A DNA stretch of 64,000 nucleotides from Flammeovirga sp. SJP92 (GCF_001583495.1 NZ_LQAQ01000018.1:62001-126000), one strand, 5' to 3'. Positions 19,131 to 28,563 are shown, numbered from the stretch's first letter. Numbers and translations are program-made. The notes: generated by a model not told the origin, from the letters alone.

Positions 19131-19457
19131 TTAAATGGAAAAACTCTCTCCACAACCACAAGTTCTACTTGCGTTAGGATTTACAAATTGAAAGCCTCTT
19201 CCATTCAGTCCATCAGAAAAATCTAATGTAGTACCTGCTAGGTATAATAAGCTTTTCTTATCTACATAGATTTTCACACCTTTATCTTCAAAGATATCAT
19301 CAGTATCTTTTACTTCTGCATCGAACGTTAAGTCGTACATCAAACCAGAACATCCTCCTCCTTTTACAGAAACTCGAACATTTTGATCATCGCCTCGACC
19401 TTCTTGTTCTCTTAAGTCAATAATGCGCTTTGCTGCTGCATCTGTTACATCTATCAT
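19131..19457 (-). CDS. HesB/IscA-family iron-sulfur cluster assembly accessory protein
   Basis: 108 residues, standard family length. The three cluster-binding cysteines of A-type carriers are present: VKGGGCSGL near residue 36 and the C-terminal TCGCGESF pair. The protein accepts or passes Fe-S clusters to apo-enzymes in the cytosol. IscA, SufA and ErpA cannot be told apart from sequence alone. The gene has its own promoter inside the end of the upstream M3 peptidase gene and its own terminator. Confidence 0.95.
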   Translation of the reverse strand: MIDVTDAAAKRIIDLREQEGRGDDQNVRVSVKGGGCSGLMYDLTFDAEVKDTDDIFEDKGVKIYVDKKSLLYLAGTTLDFSDGLNGRGFQFVNPNASRTCGCGESFSI

Positions 19458-19516
19458 AACTATATAATTAAGAAAGGATAACCTTTTATTTGTTCAAACA
19501 ATTTTTGTGAATAAAA

Positions 19517-19544
19517 CAAAGGTACTACTTTTTTATTAGTTCAA
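19517..19544 (-). promoter_or_regulatory. Promoter of the IscA-type gene
   Basis: On the minus strand TTG (19544-19542) and TACCTTTG (19524-19517) are 17 nt apart, matching the Bacteroidota consensus. The -33 part overlaps the last codons of the M3 peptidase gene. Confidence 0.7.
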
Positions 19545-21575
19545 CAACCCAGCTCTTCTAAGAAGGGCGTCTACCTTTGGTTCCTCTCCTCTAAAACGCT
19601 TATAAAGCTCCATTGGATCTTCAATACCGCCTCTTGAGAGTATGTTATCTTTAAAGCTGCTTGCCGTGTTTTTGTCAAAGATTCCTTTTTCTTTGAATAA
19701 TTCAAACGCGTCAGCATCTAAAACTTCAGCCCATTTGTAAGAATAGTAACCGGCCGCATAACCGCCTTGGAAAATATGAGAAAATGCCACACTCATATTC
19801 ACACCGTCTACCTTTGGCAATGCCTCAATTGAAGTTGGCTCCATTGCCATCTCCTCAAATTGACTTACATCTGCTACTTTTCCATCATGCAATTGATGAT
19901 AAGACATGTCCAACAAACCAAAACTCACTTGTCTTAAGGTTTGATAACCTTCCAAGAAAGTTGAGGAAGCCTTGATCTTATCAATCATTTCTTGAGGAAT
20001 CTTCTCTCCTGTTTCGTAGTGACTTGCAAAGAGATCTAATGCCTCTTTCTCATAACACCAGTTTTCTAACACTTGTGAAGGTAATTCCACAAAATCCCAA
20101 TACACAGAAGTACCTGTTAGGCTTTCGTACTTTCCTTCCGCCAACATGCCATGCAAAGCGTGCCCAAACTCATGGAATAAAGTAGTGACTTCATTAAATG
20201 TCAATAATGATGGTTTTGTTTCTGTTGGTTTTGTAAAATTACAAACAATGGAAACATGAGGTCTTTTTTCCTCTCCATTATAAATTGACTGTCCTCTGAA
20301 AGAAGTCATCCATGCACCGCCTCTTTTTCCTGCTCTTGGGAAGAAATCAGCATAGAAAACCGCAATATGTCTTCCTTTACCATCTTTCACTTCATAAGTC
20401 ATGACGTCTTCATGATACTTATCGATGTCCGTTCTAGCCTCGAAATGTAAATCATAAAGTTTTGAAGATACCTCAAAAACGCCATTCAATACATTTTCCA
20501 ATTTGAAATAAGGCTTCAATGCTTCATCATCAATAGCATATCTTTCCTTCTTCAATTTTTCAGACCAGAAGCCCCAATCCCAACGCTGCACTTCTTCTGC
20601 ACCGTTTTCCTTTGCATAGTTAACTACATCCTCTACCTCTTTGTTTGCGGCAGGATGTGCTTTTTGCTCTAAATCGGTTAAAAAGTCAACAACAGCCTTC
20701 GGTGAGGGGGCCATTCTCTTCTCCAAGACATAATCTGCATAGTTATCAAAACCTAATAATTTTGCTTTTTCATTTCTATACTGAACAATTTCTTTTACGA
20801 TTTTTTGATTATCATTATCACCCCCATCAAAACATCTCGTTCCGAACGCAGTGAATAAATCTTTTCTTAATGTTCTATTTTCAGCATAAGTCATAAAAGG
20901 AATATAACTTGGATACTGCAATGTGAATTGCCACTTCCCTTCTTTGCCAGCTTCTTTGGCAGTCATTGCCGCTCCTTCTATCACAGCTTCTGGTAAACCC
21001 GCCAAATCTTCTTCCTTATCAATTACCAATTCATAAGCATTGGTAGCCGCCAAGACGTGCTCACCAAATGTCAAAGAAAGCTTAGATAATTTTAGATCAA
21101 CCTCTCTTAATTTCTCTTTATCCTCAGCATTTAATGCTGCTCCATTTAGAGAAAAATCTTTGTATGTTTTTTCTAGCAGTCTAGCATCTTCTACATCAAG
21201 GTTTAATGTATCTTTTTGCTCATAAACTGCTTTTACTCTTTCAAACAGTTTTTCATTTAATAAAATATCATTTTGAAGTGAGCTTAATTTTGGAGAAACC
21301 TCTTGTGCAATTTTCTGAATCTCATCATTGGTCTCAGCTGAATTCAGATTAAAAAATATACTGCTTATTTGCCCCAATGTGTCTGAGCAGTGTTCTAACG
21401 CAACAACACTGTTCTCAAAAGTGGGTGCATCTGTATTATTTTCTAATGCCTTTATATTTTCCTTCGCTTCTGCAATAGCGGCATCAAAAGCGGGAATAAA
21501 ATGTTCTTCTTTGATTGTTGAAAATGGTGCTGTTCCAAATGGGCCTGTAAAATTTCCTAATAGTGGATTGCTCAT
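19536..21575 (-). CDS. M3 family oligopeptidase (Dcp/oligopeptidase A-like)
   Basis: 679 residues, the usual length for M3A peptidases. The zinc motif HEFGHALHG lies around residue 467 with the downstream Glu helix (LPSQVLENWCYEKEAL). The N-terminus (MSNPLLGNFTGPFGTAPF, HFIPAFDAAIAEAKENI) lacks a signal peptide and is typical of the cytosolic enzymes that finish degradation of short peptides. C-terminal family segments FSHIFQGGYAAGYYSYKWAE and GGIEDPMELYKRFRG are intact. It is preceded by the terminator of the YqgE gene, so it has a separate transcript. Confidence 0.95.
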   Translation of the reverse strand: MSNPLLGNFTGPFGTAPFSTIKEEHFIPAFDAAIAEAKENIKALENNTDAPTFENSVVALEHCSDTLGQISSIFFNLNSAETNDEIQKIAQEVSPKLSSLQNDILLNEKLFERVKAVYEQKDTLNLDVEDARLLEKTYKDFSLNGAALNAEDKEKLREVDLKLSKLSLTFGEHVLAATNAYELVIDKEEDLAGLPEAVIEGAAMTAKEAGKEGKWQFTLQYPSYIPFMTYAENRTLRKDLFTAFGTRCFDGGDNDNQKIVKEIVQYRNEKAKLLGFDNYADYVLEKRMAPSPKAVVDFLTDLEQKAHPAANKEVEDVVNYAKENGAEEVQRWDWGFWSEKLKKERYAIDDEALKPYFKLENVLNGVFEVSSKLYDLHFEARTDIDKYHEDVMTYEVKDGKGRHIAVFYADFFPRAGKRGGAWMTSFRGQSIYNGEEKRPHVSIVCNFTKPTETKPSLLTFNEVTTLFHEFGHALHGMLAEGKYESLTGTSVYWDFVELPSQVLENWCYEKEALDLFASHYETGEKIPQEMIDKIKASSTFLEGYQTLRQVSFGLLDMSYHQLHDGKVADVSQFEEMAMEPTSIEALPKVDGVNMSVAFSHIFQGGYAAGYYSYKWAEVLDADAFELFKEKGIFDKNTASSFKDNILSRGGIEDPMELYKRFRGEEPKVDALLRRAGLLN

Positions 21576-21595
21576 GTAAGTATTATTTTTTGTTC

Positions 21596-21637
21596 AAAAA
21601 GATAGCCTTTAGCGTTAATAAAATCACTAAAGGCTAT
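21596..21637 (-). terminator. Rho-independent terminator after the YqgE/AlgH gene
   Basis: ATAGCCTTTAG and CTAAAGGCTAT form a perfect 11-bp stem with a 14-nt loop; CTTTTT follows on the minus strand. Confidence 0.88.
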
Positions 21638-21665
21638 ACAATATCGTATGATCTATATTAAAAAT

Positions 21666-22238
21666 CTAATTCATTCTAATATTCTTTGCGGCGTTGGCAA
21701 ATACTTTATATTTCCCACCCATTTCAATGAGCGTATTTTTCCAGATTTCATCAACGGGTTCATCAAGGATGTGATTTAATCTTGCATTTGAAACTACCCA
21801 TGAATCTTCCTTCAACTCACCGCGAAGCTGTTGGTTTTCCCAGCCTGCATATCCCATAAAGAACCTGCAATTGCTTTCATTTAAAATACCATTTGTATTG
21901 AGTTCCTGAATCTCCTCATAATCTCCCCCCCAGTAAATACCGTCTTTTAGAGGAACTGCGTTTGTGATATCTTTGAATTTATGAATATAATGCAATGTGT
22001 CTTGTTCAACCGGACCACCAACATAAATTGGACTATCAATAGCTAGGCGTGATTCCACCTCCTCAATAGTGACCATTGAGGGCTTGTTGAGAATCAAACC
22101 AAATGATCCTTTTTGTTCGTCATGTTCGCATATTAAAATCACAGCACGCTCGAAATTGCGATCCTTCATGTAAGGTTCAGAAAGCAGTAAATCTCCGTTT
22201 TCGATAGGACGTTGTCCAAAGTTGATAGTAAAATCCAT
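21666..22238 (-). CDS. YqgE/AlgH family protein
   Basis: 190 residues with the family signatures GDLLLSEPYMKDRNFERAVI near the N-terminus, GSFGLILNKPS, PIYVGGPVEQDTLHYIH, the WGGDYEEI segment and FMGYAGWENQQLRGEL. The biochemical function of the family is unsettled; in Pseudomonas AlgH affects alginate and other regulons. The ATG at 22238 matches the usual MDFTINFGQRP start; the frame runs two codons further to a TTG. Confidence 0.95.
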   Translation of the reverse strand: MDFTINFGQRPIENGDLLLSEPYMKDRNFERAVILICEHDEQKGSFGLILNKPSMVTIEEVESRLAIDSPIYVGGPVEQDTLHYIHKFKDITNAVPLKDGIYWGGDYEEIQELNTNGILNESNCRFFMGYAGWENQQLRGELKEDSWVVSNARLNHILDEPVDEIWKNTLIEMGGKYKVFANAAKNIRMN

Positions 22239-22652
22239 AGTCAAAAGGGGGCTAATTCAAAGTCATCTATATTTCTTTAGAAAGTTAATAAGTTTCGGTG
22301 GAAAACTATTCGTTCCTTAATTTCAAAATATCATCTAGAAAAGCAAAATGTATTTACATTAAATTGGAATAATACCACGTAATTCACAGAAAATCACTAA
22401 AAATAATAATTCATATTTTTCAAAAAGGTTCATTTTTAATTGATTTTTTTAAGAAATTTTAAAACTACTAAAGAGAAGCTGTACAGAAATAACTTTTTAT
22501 TGTCTTTTTTTGTTTAATGCATAGCTCAGATTGATAAACAGTTTAAGGTTGACATTTGTTTGTGCATCTTTTGAACGAAAATCCGAGCAAATGTATAAAA
22601 ATGTAACAAAGTGGTTGTAACTTCGCACTTCGAATCGCAGAAATAAAAAAGT
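22239..22652. other. Spacer between divergent YqgE and helicase genes
   Basis: About 410 nt, very AT-rich. It must hold the promoters of both genes, but no exact TAnnTTTG element is seen; TAACTTCG about 36 nt before the helicase start is a one-base variant. No ORF, repeat or RNA is evident. Confidence 0.5.
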
Positions 22653-24890
22653 ATGGATTATTTAGAAGGATTAAACCCGCCACAGCGAGAAGCTGTTGTA
22701 AATATGGAAGGCCCAATGATGATTATTGCTGGTGCCGGATCTGGTAAGACAAGAGTTTTGACCTATAAAATTGCACACCTGATTGCCAACGGTGTTGAAC
22801 CTTTCCAAATCTTATCTCTTACTTTTACCAACAAAGCATCAAGAGAGATGCGTGAACGTATTGTAGAAGCTGTTGGTGATGAAGCTAAAAACCTATGGAT
22901 GGGTACATTCCACTCTGTTTTTGCTAAAATTTTACGTTTTGAAGCTGACAAATTAGGATATCAATCCAACTTCACTATTTATGATTCTGAGGATGCAAAA
23001 TCAGTAATCAAAAGTGTCGTAAAAGATTTCCGCTTGGATGATAAACTTTATAAGCCAAGTGTGGTATTAAGTAGGATTTCTGCGGCTAAAAATGACCTGA
23101 TTTCTTGGAGAGCCTATGAAGGAAATAATGACAGGAGACTGGAAGATGAAGCGACAGGCAGACCTAAAATCTTTGAAATTTACAAGGAATATGCGATCCG
23201 TTGTTTCAGAGCCAATGCCATGGATTTTGACGATTTACTTTTCAATACCAATGTCCTTTTCCATCAGCATCTTGATGTTCTCAATAAGTATCAGCATAAG
23301 TTTAAATATGTACTGATTGATGAGTTTCAAGACACGAACATTTCTCAGTATTATATCACAAGAAAACTAGCAGCAAAGAATAGAAATATTTGTGTAGTGG
23401 GTGATGACGCTCAATCTATTTATGCTTTCAGAGGAGCCAATATTCAAAACATCTTGAATTTTGAAAAGGATTATCCTGAACTGAAAGTCATCAAACTAGA
23501 GCAGAATTACCGTTCTACACAAACCATTGTAGAAGCGGCCAACTCTGTGATCAAGCATAATACGAATCAGCTTGAAAAGAATACTTTCACACAGAATGCC
23601 ATTGGTGAACGTATAGAAGTCATCCGTTCTGCTACAGATTTAGATGAAGCAAAAGCTGTGGCCCAAAGTATTCAAACAGCAATGATGAGAGATCATATTC
23701 CTGCACAGGACATTGCTATTTTATATAGAACCAACTCTCAATCAAGAGCTCTAGAGGAAGCCTTGGTAAAACTGAGTATCAAAGCTCAGATTTTTGGAGG
23801 TCTTTCTTTCTATCAGAGAAAGGAAATCAAGGATATGGTGGCTTACTTAAAGTTTGTGACTAATCCAAAGGATGAAGAAGCTTTCAAAAGAGTAATCAAT
23901 TATCCAAAAAGAGGAATCGGTCCTACTACGGTCAACAACCTATTTGTAAAAGCAGCTGAAAATAAGCTAGGTATTTGGGATGTTGTAGCCAATGTAAGAC
24001 GCTTTTTTGGCGGTAGAGTAGCTACACAAGTGGAGAACTTTGCCAATATGATCAAGGTATTCCAAATGCAGATGGAATCTAAAAATGCCTTTGAATTAGC
24101 TTCTTTTATAGCCAAAGGGTCTGGTATTTTAAAGGAACTTTATGACGATAAAACAGTAGAAGGTAAAAACCGATACGACAACCTTCAAGAACTTCTCAAC
24201 GGTATTCAAGGCTTCACGGATGATCCTGAGAAGGAAGATAAAAGTTTGACGAACTACTTGGAAGAAATTTCGTTAATCACTTCTGCTGAAAAAGAAGATA
24301 TGTCTGATGCCATCACTTTGATGACCATCCACATGTCTAAAGGTCTGGAGTTTGATTATGTTTTCCTTGTGGGTATGGAAGAAAATCTTTTCCCATCACA
24401 AATGATGCTGGAAACACGAGCAGATTTAGAAGAGGAACGCCGACTGTTTTATGTAGCCATTACAAGAGCTAAAATCAAGTTGTTTATGACTTATGCTTTG
24501 CAACGCTACCGTTTCGGTAAATCTATAATGTGTGACCCAAGCCGATTCATTGACGAAATTGCACCTCAATACATCAGTATGAAAAGAAGCAGTATCAATG
24601 ATGATTTAGGTCCTGGCAATGTTCCTGGCTTCTCCAATTACAGATCACTCCGTCAAGCACCGTCCAACTTCACAAAAAAAGTAGTTGCACCAAAAGACGA
24701 CCGTCCATTTGTACCATCAAAAGCAGATGAAATCAAAGAGGGTCTCACAGTAAGGCATATGAAATTTGGTGATGGTGTTGTGGAAAAAGTTGCAGAAGAA
24801 GGTTTGGACCGCAGAGCTACCATTGAGTTTGAAGAAGTAGGTAAAAAGACATTGATCCTCACTTTTGCCAAATTGATGATCCTAGAATAG
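22653..24890 (+). CDS. pcrA: UvrD/PcrA-type ATP-dependent DNA helicase
   Basis: 745 residues, a superfamily 1A 3'-5' helicase of DNA repair and replication. Motifs in order: Q motif LNPPQREAV, Walker A AGAGSGKT (residues 27-34), motif Ia SLTFTNKAS, Walker B LIDEFQDTN, motif III GDDAQSIYAFRGA, motif IV QNYRSTQ, motif V MTIHMSKGLEFDYVFLVGM and motif VI RRLFYVAITRAK. The C-terminal 40 residues (VRHMKFGDGVVEKV) form the tudor-like RNA-polymerase-interacting tail typical of PcrA/UvrD. Whether uvrD or pcrA is the better name is a matter of convention. Confidence 0.96.
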   Translation: MDYLEGLNPPQREAVVNMEGPMMIIAGAGSGKTRVLTYKIAHLIANGVEPFQILSLTFTNKASREMRERIVEAVGDEAKNLWMGTFHSVFAKILRFEADKLGYQSNFTIYDSEDAKSVIKSVVKDFRLDDKLYKPSVVLSRISAAKNDLISWRAYEGNNDRRLEDEATGRPKIFEIYKEYAIRCFRANAMDFDDLLFNTNVLFHQHLDVLNKYQHKFKYVLIDEFQDTNISQYYITRKLAAKNRNICVVGDDAQSIYAFRGANIQNILNFEKDYPELKVIKLEQNYRSTQTIVEAANSVIKHNTNQLEKNTFTQNAIGERIEVIRSATDLDEAKAVAQSIQTAMMRDHIPAQDIAILYRTNSQSRALEEALVKLSIKAQIFGGLSFYQRKEIKDMVAYLKFVTNPKDEEAFKRVINYPKRGIGPTTVNNLFVKAAENKLGIWDVVANVRRFFGGRVATQVENFANMIKVFQMQMESKNAFELASFIAKGSGILKELYDDKTVEGKNRYDNLQELLNGIQGFTDDPEKEDKSLTNYLEEISLITSAEKEDMSDAITLMTIHMSKGLEFDYVFLVGMEENLFPSQMMLETRADLEEERRLFYVAITRAKIKLFMTYALQRYRFGKSIMCDPSRFIDEIAPQYISMKRSSINDDLGPGNVPGFSNYRSLRQAPSNFTKKVVAPKDDRPFVPSKADEIKEGLTVRHMKFGDGVVEKVAEEGLDRRATIEFEEVGKKTLILTFAKLMILE

Positions 24891-25068
24891 CAATTACTAC
24901 ATCCGTAAAGCACCAAAGCTAAATGCGTTTCTTTTAAGTATAAATGCCGTCACACCTATCAATAGTCAACCTCTTGATCGTTTTACAAAGACAGCAATTG
25001 CAAAAAATACTAAGAAATAGCATTAGTAAATTATGTTTTGGTACTTATATAAAAGCATAGCTATCTTT

Positions 25069-25110
25069 AAGTCTTCTAATAGTTCAACTCGTTCTATTAG
25101 AAGACTTTTG
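25069..25110 (+). terminator. Rho-independent terminator
   Basis: AAGTCTTCTAATAG and CTATTAGAAGACTT form a perfect 14-bp stem with an 11-nt loop and a short T tail, 178 nt after the helicase stop and 65 nt before the next gene. Confidence 0.75.
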
Positions 25111-25174
25111 AGTTATAAGACAAAATGTATTTTTATCAAGTACTTATTTTTGATTCATCTACTATCAAACATAT

Positions 25175-26272
25175 ATGAAATACTTTTTTTTATTAATCGC
25201 ATTGATCACTTGTACTTCACCTTTTATACAAGGGCAAGACATTAAGGCTCCACCCTACTTTTTGGAATTCATGGAAAAAAATCCCAAAAAGTTTCACATG
25301 ACATATCATGATACAGAGGGAAAGCTGATCAAATGGAACGACGAACAACTTTCTAATGTCAATGGGCTCGTCTATTGGCTTTTTGCGTTGGAATATGTTA
25401 GGCAAGTAGAAAATAATAACTTTTCAGCTACAGAAAGAGTGCCTTTGGAAGATGTAACTCGTTTTGATGCATCCAGTAACAAGATGAAAGTATGGAACGA
25501 TTACTTGAATCAAACCAGAAAATTGCTGAACAAAAAAGTGAGAATGAGAGAAATTGTCAGTGGTATTATCAATTTTGGTAATGACGCCAATGGTGATTAT
25601 ATGATCTCAAGACTAGGATTAGACTCTGTGATGTCATCTGTTCAAACTTTTCAAATGTATAACACCACCGCACTTTTCCCTTTTTCTTCAGCAAACATTT
25701 ACATTCACAACCCGTATCAGATTCCACATCAAGAATTTGTCAACGAAATAAAAAGTGAAAATGTAAATGAATTCAGGAAACATACCTATGCCTTGTTTGA
25801 TACTCTAGTAAATGACTCATTAGGTTTAAAAACAGATTCTTTTGAGTTTGTTCCTGGCAAGCATAAAGAATATGCGATTCTCTTGTCTGATAGAATGCCA
25901 CTTGGGCTCGTTTCTGATTTCAATATTCTGATGCAGAAGATCAACGAAAGGTCTTTCTTCAAAGGAGGTATGGAAAAAGAGTGGTACAAAACTGTAGAAG
26001 AACCGCTGATGGCTTCCAAAATCATGCAGGAACGCTATAAACACTGTGGAAGGCTCGTTTACTCTACTGTCAACACGGTAGTGATCTCAATGTATGCCAC
26101 TTTTCAGAATGGTAAAAAAGCACACCTTACAGCTACATTTGAAGACTTAACTGAAACAGAACATATTGATCTGGCCCTGTCGATCAATGATTTTGGTTTT
26201 TCACTTTTAGAAAACCCTGAGTATTTAAAGAAGGTACAGGATAAGGTCAACCTCATAAGAATGAAAAAATAA
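25175..26272 (+). CDS. Beta-lactamase-fold protein, probably without serine-hydrolase activity
   Basis: 365 residues with a signal peptide (cleavage near IQGQ). The layout recalls class A beta-lactamase-like serine hydrolases: a helical region with a stretch like the SDN loop (NFGNDANGDYMISRLG, about residue 130), a following LGLDSV helix, and C-terminal strands (VVISMYATFQNGKKAHLTATF). The nucleophile motif SxxK is not found where expected; LSNVNGLVYW near residue 60 gives SxxN. It may be a non-catalytic or modified relative. Its TAA stop overlaps the ATG of the next gene (TAATG), so it is translationally coupled to the reductase. Confidence 0.6.
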   Translation: MKYFFLLIALITCTSPFIQGQDIKAPPYFLEFMEKNPKKFHMTYHDTEGKLIKWNDEQLSNVNGLVYWLFALEYVRQVENNNFSATERVPLEDVTRFDASSNKMKVWNDYLNQTRKLLNKKVRMREIVSGIINFGNDANGDYMISRLGLDSVMSSVQTFQMYNTTALFPFSSANIYIHNPYQIPHQEFVNEIKSENVNEFRKHTYALFDTLVNDSLGLKTDSFEFVPGKHKEYAILLSDRMPLGLVSDFNILMQKINERSFFKGGMEKEWYKTVEEPLMASKIMQERYKHCGRLVYSTVNTVVISMYATFQNGKKAHLTATFEDLTETEHIDLALSINDFGFSLLENPEYLKKVQDKVNLIRMKK

Positions 26273-27258
26273 TGGAACAAAAAATATACGATTCACTGAT
26301 TGTTGGTGGCGGTCCTATTGGTATGGCTTGCGGTATTGCTGCTAAAAAAAGAGACCTCTCACACATCATCATCGAGAAAGGATGTCTGGTCAATTCACTT
26401 TATAACTATCCTGTGAATATGACCTTCTTTTCTACTTCTGAAAAGCTGGAAATTGGTGATACTCCATTTGTTTCTCACAATCACAGACCTGTAAGAAGAG
26501 AAGCATTAGAATATTACAGGAGGGTACAGACTCTTTGGGATTTGAATGTTCATTTATTTGAAGAAGTAGTTGGTATAAAAGCTATTCAAATTGACGGAAA
26601 ACGAGTATATGAAGTTACCACTAGCAAAACGTCTTACAAAGCCTATAGCATCACTATTGCGACAGGTTTTTATGATATTCCCAACCTGATGAATGTTGAA
26701 GGAGAGTCTCTTCCCAAAGTAAAACATTATTATGACGATCCACACCTGTATGCATTTACTGACGTGGCTGTCATTGGAGGGGCAAACTCAGCTATAGATG
26801 CGGCATTAGAAACTTACAGAAAAGGAGCTAGAGTAACTTTGATTATCCGTGAAGATGAAATAAATGACAGAGTGAAGTATTGGGTAAAACCTGATATTGA
26901 AAATAGAATTAAAGAAGGCAGTATTCAGTGCTATTTTGAAAGTGAAGTAGAAGAAATCAAAGAGAAGTCAATAGTGATCAAATCAAAGGGAACTGAAATT
27001 GAAATTCCAAATGACTTTGTACTGGCTATGACTGGCTATCAGCCCAACTTTGATTTTCTTTCTAAAATGGGCATTGCCCTAGCGAATGATGAGCTTAAGA
27101 CTCCTTCTTATAATGATGAGACGCACGAATCTAATATCGAGAATGTTTTTCTTGCTGGAGTGGTATGCGGAGGCATGAAAACCAATACATGGTTTATTGA
27201 AAATTCCAGAGTTCATGCTGATATAATTTATGACACACTTAAAGAAAGAATTAAATAA
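26272..27258 (+). CDS. ypdA: YpdA family putative bacillithiol disulfide reductase
   Basis: 328 residues, a flavoprotein of the thioredoxin-reductase-like fold without the CxxC pair. FAD motif VGGGPIGMACGIAA at the N-terminus and NADPH motif VIGGANSAIDAAL in the middle, with NYPVNMTFFSTSEKLEIGD and a C-terminal NVFLAGVVCGGMKTNTWFIE characteristic of YpdA/Bdr. It reduces bacillithiol disulfide with NADPH in Bacillus and Staphylococcus. Many Bacteroidota make bacillithiol, which fits. The start overlaps the upstream stop by one base, and the SDR gene starts immediately after the stop. Confidence 0.93.
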   Translation: MEQKIYDSLIVGGGPIGMACGIAAKKRDLSHIIIEKGCLVNSLYNYPVNMTFFSTSEKLEIGDTPFVSHNHRPVRREALEYYRRVQTLWDLNVHLFEEVVGIKAIQIDGKRVYEVTTSKTSYKAYSITIATGFYDIPNLMNVEGESLPKVKHYYDDPHLYAFTDVAVIGGANSAIDAALETYRKGARVTLIIREDEINDRVKYWVKPDIENRIKEGSIQCYFESEVEEIKEKSIVIKSKGTEIEIPNDFVLAMTGYQPNFDFLSKMGIALANDELKTPSYNDETHESNIENVFLAGVVCGGMKTNTWFIENSRVHADIIYDTLKERIK

Positions 27259-27969
27259 ATGAGTACAATTTTTATTACAGGTACTAGCAAAGGTTTGGGA
27301 AAAGGCTTTGCCGAGTATTTTGTACAACAAGGCCATCATGTTTTAGGATTCAGCAGAAGTGAAGACACTACACTTTCGGCTTCTCCCAACTTCAAGCATC
27401 ACAGTATCGACTTACAGGATTTAACTGCCATTGAAAGTACCGTTGAGAAATCATTAGAAAGTGTAGAAGAATTGGACTTGGTTATTCTTAATGCTGGAGT
27501 ACTTGGAGACATCAAAACAATGATGGACAGCGACATTTCCAGCATGCAGAATGTTATGGATGTGAATTTATGGGGAAATAAAGTCATTTTGGATACTTTG
27601 TTGAAAAAAGGAATCAAGGTGAAGCAAGTCGTAGGAATTTCTTCCGGTGCATCTATCAACGGCAATAAAGGATGGTCAGGGTATTCCATTTCTAAAGCAG
27701 CATTTAATATGATGATTAAACTTTATGCTGCTGAACATCAAGACACACATTTCACAGCATTAGCTCCAGGCTTAATAGACACTGGTATGCAAGACTATTT
27801 ATGTGGAGAAGTGAATCATGAAGACTTCCCTAGTATTCAGAGGTTACAAGATGCAAGAGGTACGCAGGCAATGCCCAACGGCACTGAAGCAGGCAAGACT
27901 ATTGCACAATTGATCCCATCACTTTTGAATACGCCTAACGGAAGCTACCAAGACGTTAGAAAACTGTAA
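27259..27969 (+). CDS. Short-chain dehydrogenase/reductase
   Basis: 236 residues with the Rossmann motif TGTSKGLG (residues 7-14), an NAG motif (ILNAGVLG) and the catalytic Ser and YSISK. The substrate is unknown. It starts directly after the ypdA stop and ends the three-gene operon, which closes with a terminator. A redox role together with the reductase is plausible but only inferred from position. Confidence 0.92.
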   Translation: MSTIFITGTSKGLGKGFAEYFVQQGHHVLGFSRSEDTTLSASPNFKHHSIDLQDLTAIESTVEKSLESVEELDLVILNAGVLGDIKTMMDSDISSMQNVMDVNLWGNKVILDTLLKKGIKVKQVVGISSGASINGNKGWSGYSISKAAFNMMIKLYAAEHQDTHFTALAPGLIDTGMQDYLCGEVNHEDFPSIQRLQDARGTQAMPNGTEAGKTIAQLIPSLLNTPNGSYQDVRKL

Positions 27970-27973
27970 ACAA

Positions 27974-28005
27974 AGGCCATAATATAACATTATGGCTGTT
28001 TTTTT
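27974..28005 (+). terminator. Rho-independent terminator
   Basis: AGGCCATAAT and ATTATGGCT pair around a 5-nt loop and are followed by GTTTTTTT, directly after the SDR stop. Confidence 0.88.
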
Positions 28006-28021
28006 AAAGCGTATATAAACA

Positions 28022-28049
28022 TAAAAAAAAGGCTCGTAAAACAAGCCTT
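28022..28049 (-). terminator. Rho-independent terminator after the tRNA-like gene
   Basis: On the minus strand AAGGCT-N9-AGCCTT is followed by a run of T. It lies 39 nt beyond the tRNA-like 3' end, suggesting that the tRNA-like gene is transcribed as a unit. Confidence 0.75.
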
Positions 28050-28087
28050 CTTTTTCGCTATTTCTCATTGCTACTTTCTACTATGAG

Positions 28088-28163
28088 AACGAAATATGGG
28101 AATCGAACCCACGTCCTTGACTTAATAAATTAAGTCCTGCTCTGACCACTGAGCTAAATTCGT
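28088..28163 (-). tRNA. tRNA-like gene with an aberrant anticodon arm
   Basis: The minus strand folds as a tRNA: a 7-bp acceptor stem (ACGAATT with ATTTCGT, one U-U mismatch), TA at positions 8-9, a canonical D arm (GCTC-AGTGGTCA-GAGC) and a canonical T arm (GTGGG-TTCGATT-CCCAT). The anticodon arm is abnormal: GACTTAATTTATTAAGTC is a perfect 18-nt palindrome, giving a 5-bp stem with an 8-nt loop or a 6-bp stem with a 6-nt loop. No standard anticodon can be assigned; UUA or UAU could be read after a U33. No CCA is encoded. It may be a pseudogene, a specialised tRNA or an odd decoding tRNA. It has its own terminator. Confidence 0.6.
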
Positions 28164-28563
28164 TGATTTTAAAAGTATTTTTTGGTCTTAGCCTTAATTG
28201 GTTAATACAATAATACAAACTAGAATTACTTATTTCTAGTCTTTTCCAATCCTCATTTGCTAACAAAATTAAATAGACACTGGTAATAAATTCAAACCTC
28301 TATTTTTCAGCATCTTAATCAATTAAACAATAGTTGTAAAAAATACTTAATATTTTCTACACAATCTTAATAGATTCAAATAGCAGCTGATGAATATAAA
28401 TTCACTTGTATTTCAACCGATGGAAGACTGATTTTTTGAGGTTTCAAAAAATGTAGAGGTAGAGATTTATCTTTTCTACATGGGCAAATCATTCAACCTC
28501 TTCAGTTACGGAGGTGAGCTTCTAAATTCGAGAAAATTTAGTTCAAGCAAACTTCATTAATCT
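28164..28563. other. Spacer upstream of tRNA-like gene and thioredoxin-fold gene
   Basis: About 400 nt, AT-rich. It should contain the promoter of the tRNA-like gene (minus) and of the next gene (plus), but no exact TAnnTTTG match was found. A 26-codon frame from 28480 has no support. Nothing else is recognised. Confidence 0.4.

Noticed and set aside
28088-28163. Ochre suppressor tRNA (anticodon UUA)
   Set aside because: UUA can be read in the loop, but the arm length is wrong and genes in the window end in TAA normally, so suppression is not supported.
28081-28266. 61-codon minus-strand frame
   Set aside because: Most of it is the tRNA-like gene; the protein has no support.
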